The position numbers were made by a program, and so were the translations under genes. Shown here one piece after another: positions 62,388-64,000 of a stretch of 64,000 nt of DNA. The DNA comes from an uncultured Collinsella sp. GTDB lineage: Bacteria > Actinomycetota > Coriobacteriia > Coriobacteriales > Coriobacteriaceae. Positions within the stretch are counted from its first letter, which is position 1; the number at the start of each line of letters is the position of its first letter. The stretch spans positions 1-64,000 of the forward strand of contig CABRHH010000002.1 of NCBI GenBank assembly GCA_902470695.1, read 5' to 3'. The notes beneath the pieces are model-generated. The model was not told where the DNA came from, did not search any database, and was given only the letters and a program-made list of their open reading frames with translations.

Positions 62388-63101
62388 ATGACCGCAGACA
62401 GCGCCGCAGGCAATGCGGGGAGCCGCCGGTCCACAACCGGACTGTTCATCACGTGCGAGGGCATCGACGGGTGCGGTAAGTCGACCCAGGCGTCGCTTCT
62501 GGCGGACGCTCTGCGCGCGGCGGGCCGCAGTGTGCGGATGCTGCGCGAGCCCGGCGGCACCGCGATCTCAGAGCAGATTCGCGCGCTGGTGCTCGACCCC
62601 GCGAACGCCGAGATGGGTACGGTGTGCGAGCTGCTGTTGTACGAGGCGGCCCGCGCACAGCTCGTGCACGAGGTGATCGCGCCGGCGCTGGCGGCCGGCG
62701 AGGTGGTGGTGTGCGACCGCTTCTTCGACTCGACAACCGCCTACCAGGCCCACGCCGGCGGCCTCGACGCCGCGATGGTGCGCCGCGCGAACGAGCTGGC
62801 GGTGGCCGGTGTGGTGCCGCAGCTCACCCTCGTGTTCGACATCGATGCACGCCGGGCGCTCGAGCGCCGCGCGGGCCGTGCCGAGGCGGACCGCATGGAG
62901 CTCAAAGGCCTGGCGTTCCAGGAGCGCGTGGCCGAGGGGTTCCGCGCTGTCGCGGCGGCGGAGCCCGAGCGGGTGCGCCTCATCGACGCATCCGGCACCG
63001 TCGAGGAGGTCTTTGACCAGGTGGCATCGGCGCTCGACGGCTGCATGCCGGGCCTTCTGCCCGCCACGCCGTCCGTGCGCAGGCCGGCTCGGCAGCTATG
63101 A
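62388..63101 (+). CDS. tmk: Thymidylate kinase
   Basis: The 237-residue protein phosphorylates dTMP to dTDP. It has the P-loop EGIDGCGKSTQ (24-34), the DRF-type motif CDRFFDSTTAYQ, the REPGG motif and the lid region (RAEADRMELKGLAFQERV). An N-terminal ~16-residue extension precedes the usual start. The ATG follows GAGAGGGAAG. It is followed closely by holB, a common pairing. Confidence 0.94.
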   Translation: MTADSAAGNAGSRRSTTGLFITCEGIDGCGKSTQASLLADALRAAGRSVRMLREPGGTAISEQIRALVLDPANAEMGTVCELLLYEAARAQLVHEVIAPALAAGEVVVCDRFFDSTTAYQAHAGGLDAAMVRRANELAVAGVVPQLTLVFDIDARRALERRAGRAEADRMELKGLAFQERVAEGFRAVAAAEPERVRLIDASGTVEEVFDQVASALDGCMPGLLPATPSVRRPARQL

Positions 63102-63141
63102 TGGAGATGCTTGTGGCCTGCAGGGGCAGAGAGGGGATGGC

Positions 63142-64000
63142 ATGAGCGCACGCGCGCAGCATACGGTCGAATCCGAGGCGGCTCTTGCCGAGAGCGCGCT
63201 GTTGGCGCAGCTCGACACGCAGCCGCGGGTGCGCGACTTTTTGGTGCGCGCGCTTGCGCAGGGACGCGCGAGCCACGCCTATCTGTTTCTGGGCGCGCCC
63301 GGTTCGGGCAAGCTCGATGCCGCTTGGGCGCTGGCGCAGGCGCTGCTATGCGAGGACGGGGGATGCGGAACCTGCGACGCATGCGGTCGCGTGGCGCGCC
63401 ACACCCATCCGGACGTGCACTTCTTTTCGCCCGAGTCGGCCACCGGCTACCTCATCGCCCAGATACGCGACCTGCTGGAGGATGTTTCCCTGGCGCCGAT
63501 CCGCGCCGCCTCGAAGGTGTATATCGTCGACCGCGCCGAGCAGCTGCGCGCCAACTCGGCCAACGCCTTACTCAAAACTCTGGAGGAGCCGCCGGCGGGC
63601 GTGACCTTCATCCTGCTGGGCACATCCGCGGACGCCATCCTGCCCACGATCGTCTCGCGCTGCCAGTGCGTGCCATTCCGGCTGCTCCCGGTCGAGGAGT
63701 CGGCCCAGGCGGTGCAGCGGGCGTGTGGCACGTCGCTCGAGCGCTGCCGCGTGGCCGTGGCGATCGCCGGCAGCCCGTCGCGCGCCGTGGCGTTTCTCAA
63801 GAGCGCCGAGCGTCAGGAGGCCCGCCGTGCCATGGTTCGCGCGATCGACGCGCTGGGTTCGGCCGACGAGGCCGATATCCTGGCGTCGGCAAAAGAGCTC
63901 ATGGTGAGCGTGCACGCGCCACTCGCCGAGGTGAAGTCGACCCAGAAGGCGGTGCTCGAGCAAAACGCCGACTATCTTTCCCGCGGTGCCCTAAAGCAGC
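63142..64000 (+). CDS. holB: DNA polymerase III delta' subunit, 5' part
   Basis: The frame is open from the ATG at 63142, after GAGAGGGGATGG, to the end of the window. It encodes about 286 residues of a clamp-loader delta' subunit. Visible are SHAYLFLGAPGSGK (P-loop), a zinc module CEDGGCGTCDACGRV, VYIVDRAEQLRANSANALLK and the sensor region LLGTSADAILPTIVSRCQ. It works with delta and tau to load the sliding clamp. The 3' end is outside the window. Confidence 0.9.
   Translation, partial: MSARAQHTVESEAALAESALLAQLDTQPRVRDFLVRALAQGRASHAYLFLGAPGSGKLDAAWALAQALLCEDGGCGTCDACGRVARHTHPDVHFFSPESATGYLIAQIRDLLEDVSLAPIRAASKVYIVDRAEQLRANSANALLKTLEEPPAGVTFILLGTSADAILPTIVSRCQCVPFRLLPVEESAQAVQRACGTSLERCRVAVAIAGSPSRAVAFLKSAERQEARRAMVRAIDALGSADEADILASAKELMVSVHAPLAEVKSTQKAVLEQNADYLSRGALKQ

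Overview
The window looks like chromosomal DNA of a high-GC, low-complexity-rich actinobacterium of class Coriobacteriia, most probably Collinsella or a close relative. The reasons are the strong G/C bias at third codon positions, a dnaK-grpE-dnaJ-hspR operon of actinobacterial type, Kup, a TatA/TatC pair, HypA/HypB, a NiaR-controlled nadABC operon, paired YhgE/Pip proteins and a Gram-positive sortase-pilus locus. The genus is inferred from gene content and was not tested by a search. No tRNA, rRNA, CRISPR array or prophage was found.

Layout. 1-55: right-hand edge of an insertion-sequence-like element whose transposase lies outside the window. 60-3286: a repeat array and an LtaS-like phosphoglycerol transferase. 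3648-5681: Kup. 6085-6930: a large repeat array. 6939-10016: fused rRNA methyltransferase RlmKL. 10380-10830: a second type of repeat array. 10852-13975: divergent GntR regulator and mannose-6-phosphate isomerase. 13976-15331: repeat array and a transposase remnant. 15332-22856: HtpG and two tandem YhgE/Pip proteins. 23021-23948: LytTR regulator with a DUF3021 partner, divergent from the pilus operon at 24204-32401 (SipA-like signal peptidase, backbone pilin, class B sortase, basal pilin, beta-helix tip adhesin). 33284-41445: aspartate-type aminotransferase, STAS protein, TatA, TatC, HypA, HypB, topoisomerase I. 42235-47626: DUF4143 ATPase, a metal-ligand-less alcohol dehydrogenase homologue, a flavodoxin-fold protein with a MarR regulator, and thioredoxin, with three more repeat arrays between them. 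47915-53200: a UDG-like protein, then nadA-nadB-nadC-niaR. 53673-55531: ferredoxin and a second DUF4143 ATPase. 56060-60372: dnaK-grpE-dnaJ-hspR. 60714-64000: a zinc-ribbon membrane protein, tmk and the 5' part of holB.

How parts work together. The pilus operon matches the order of streptococcal FCT pilus loci: signal-peptidase-like chaperone, major pilin, class B pilin polymerase, basal pilin and tip adhesin. A 10-G tract in its leader and the divergent LytTR/DUF3021 pair are candidate control elements. The nad operon encodes the full route from aspartate to nicotinate mononucleotide plus its own probable repressor, and a repeated 10-mer overlaps the promoter. The DnaK operon is punctuated by a hairpin between dnaK and grpE and a terminator-like hairpin between grpE and dnaJ, and it ends in the HspR repressor gene.

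The most unusual content is between genes. Two unrelated families of degenerate tandem repeats occur at eight intergenic loci. Family 1 has a 30-bp period and occurs at five loci. Family 2 has a 17-bp period and occurs at three. In both, the repeats on the two sides of a centre are in opposite orientation, so a transcript could fold into a very long hairpin. I do not recognise either family.
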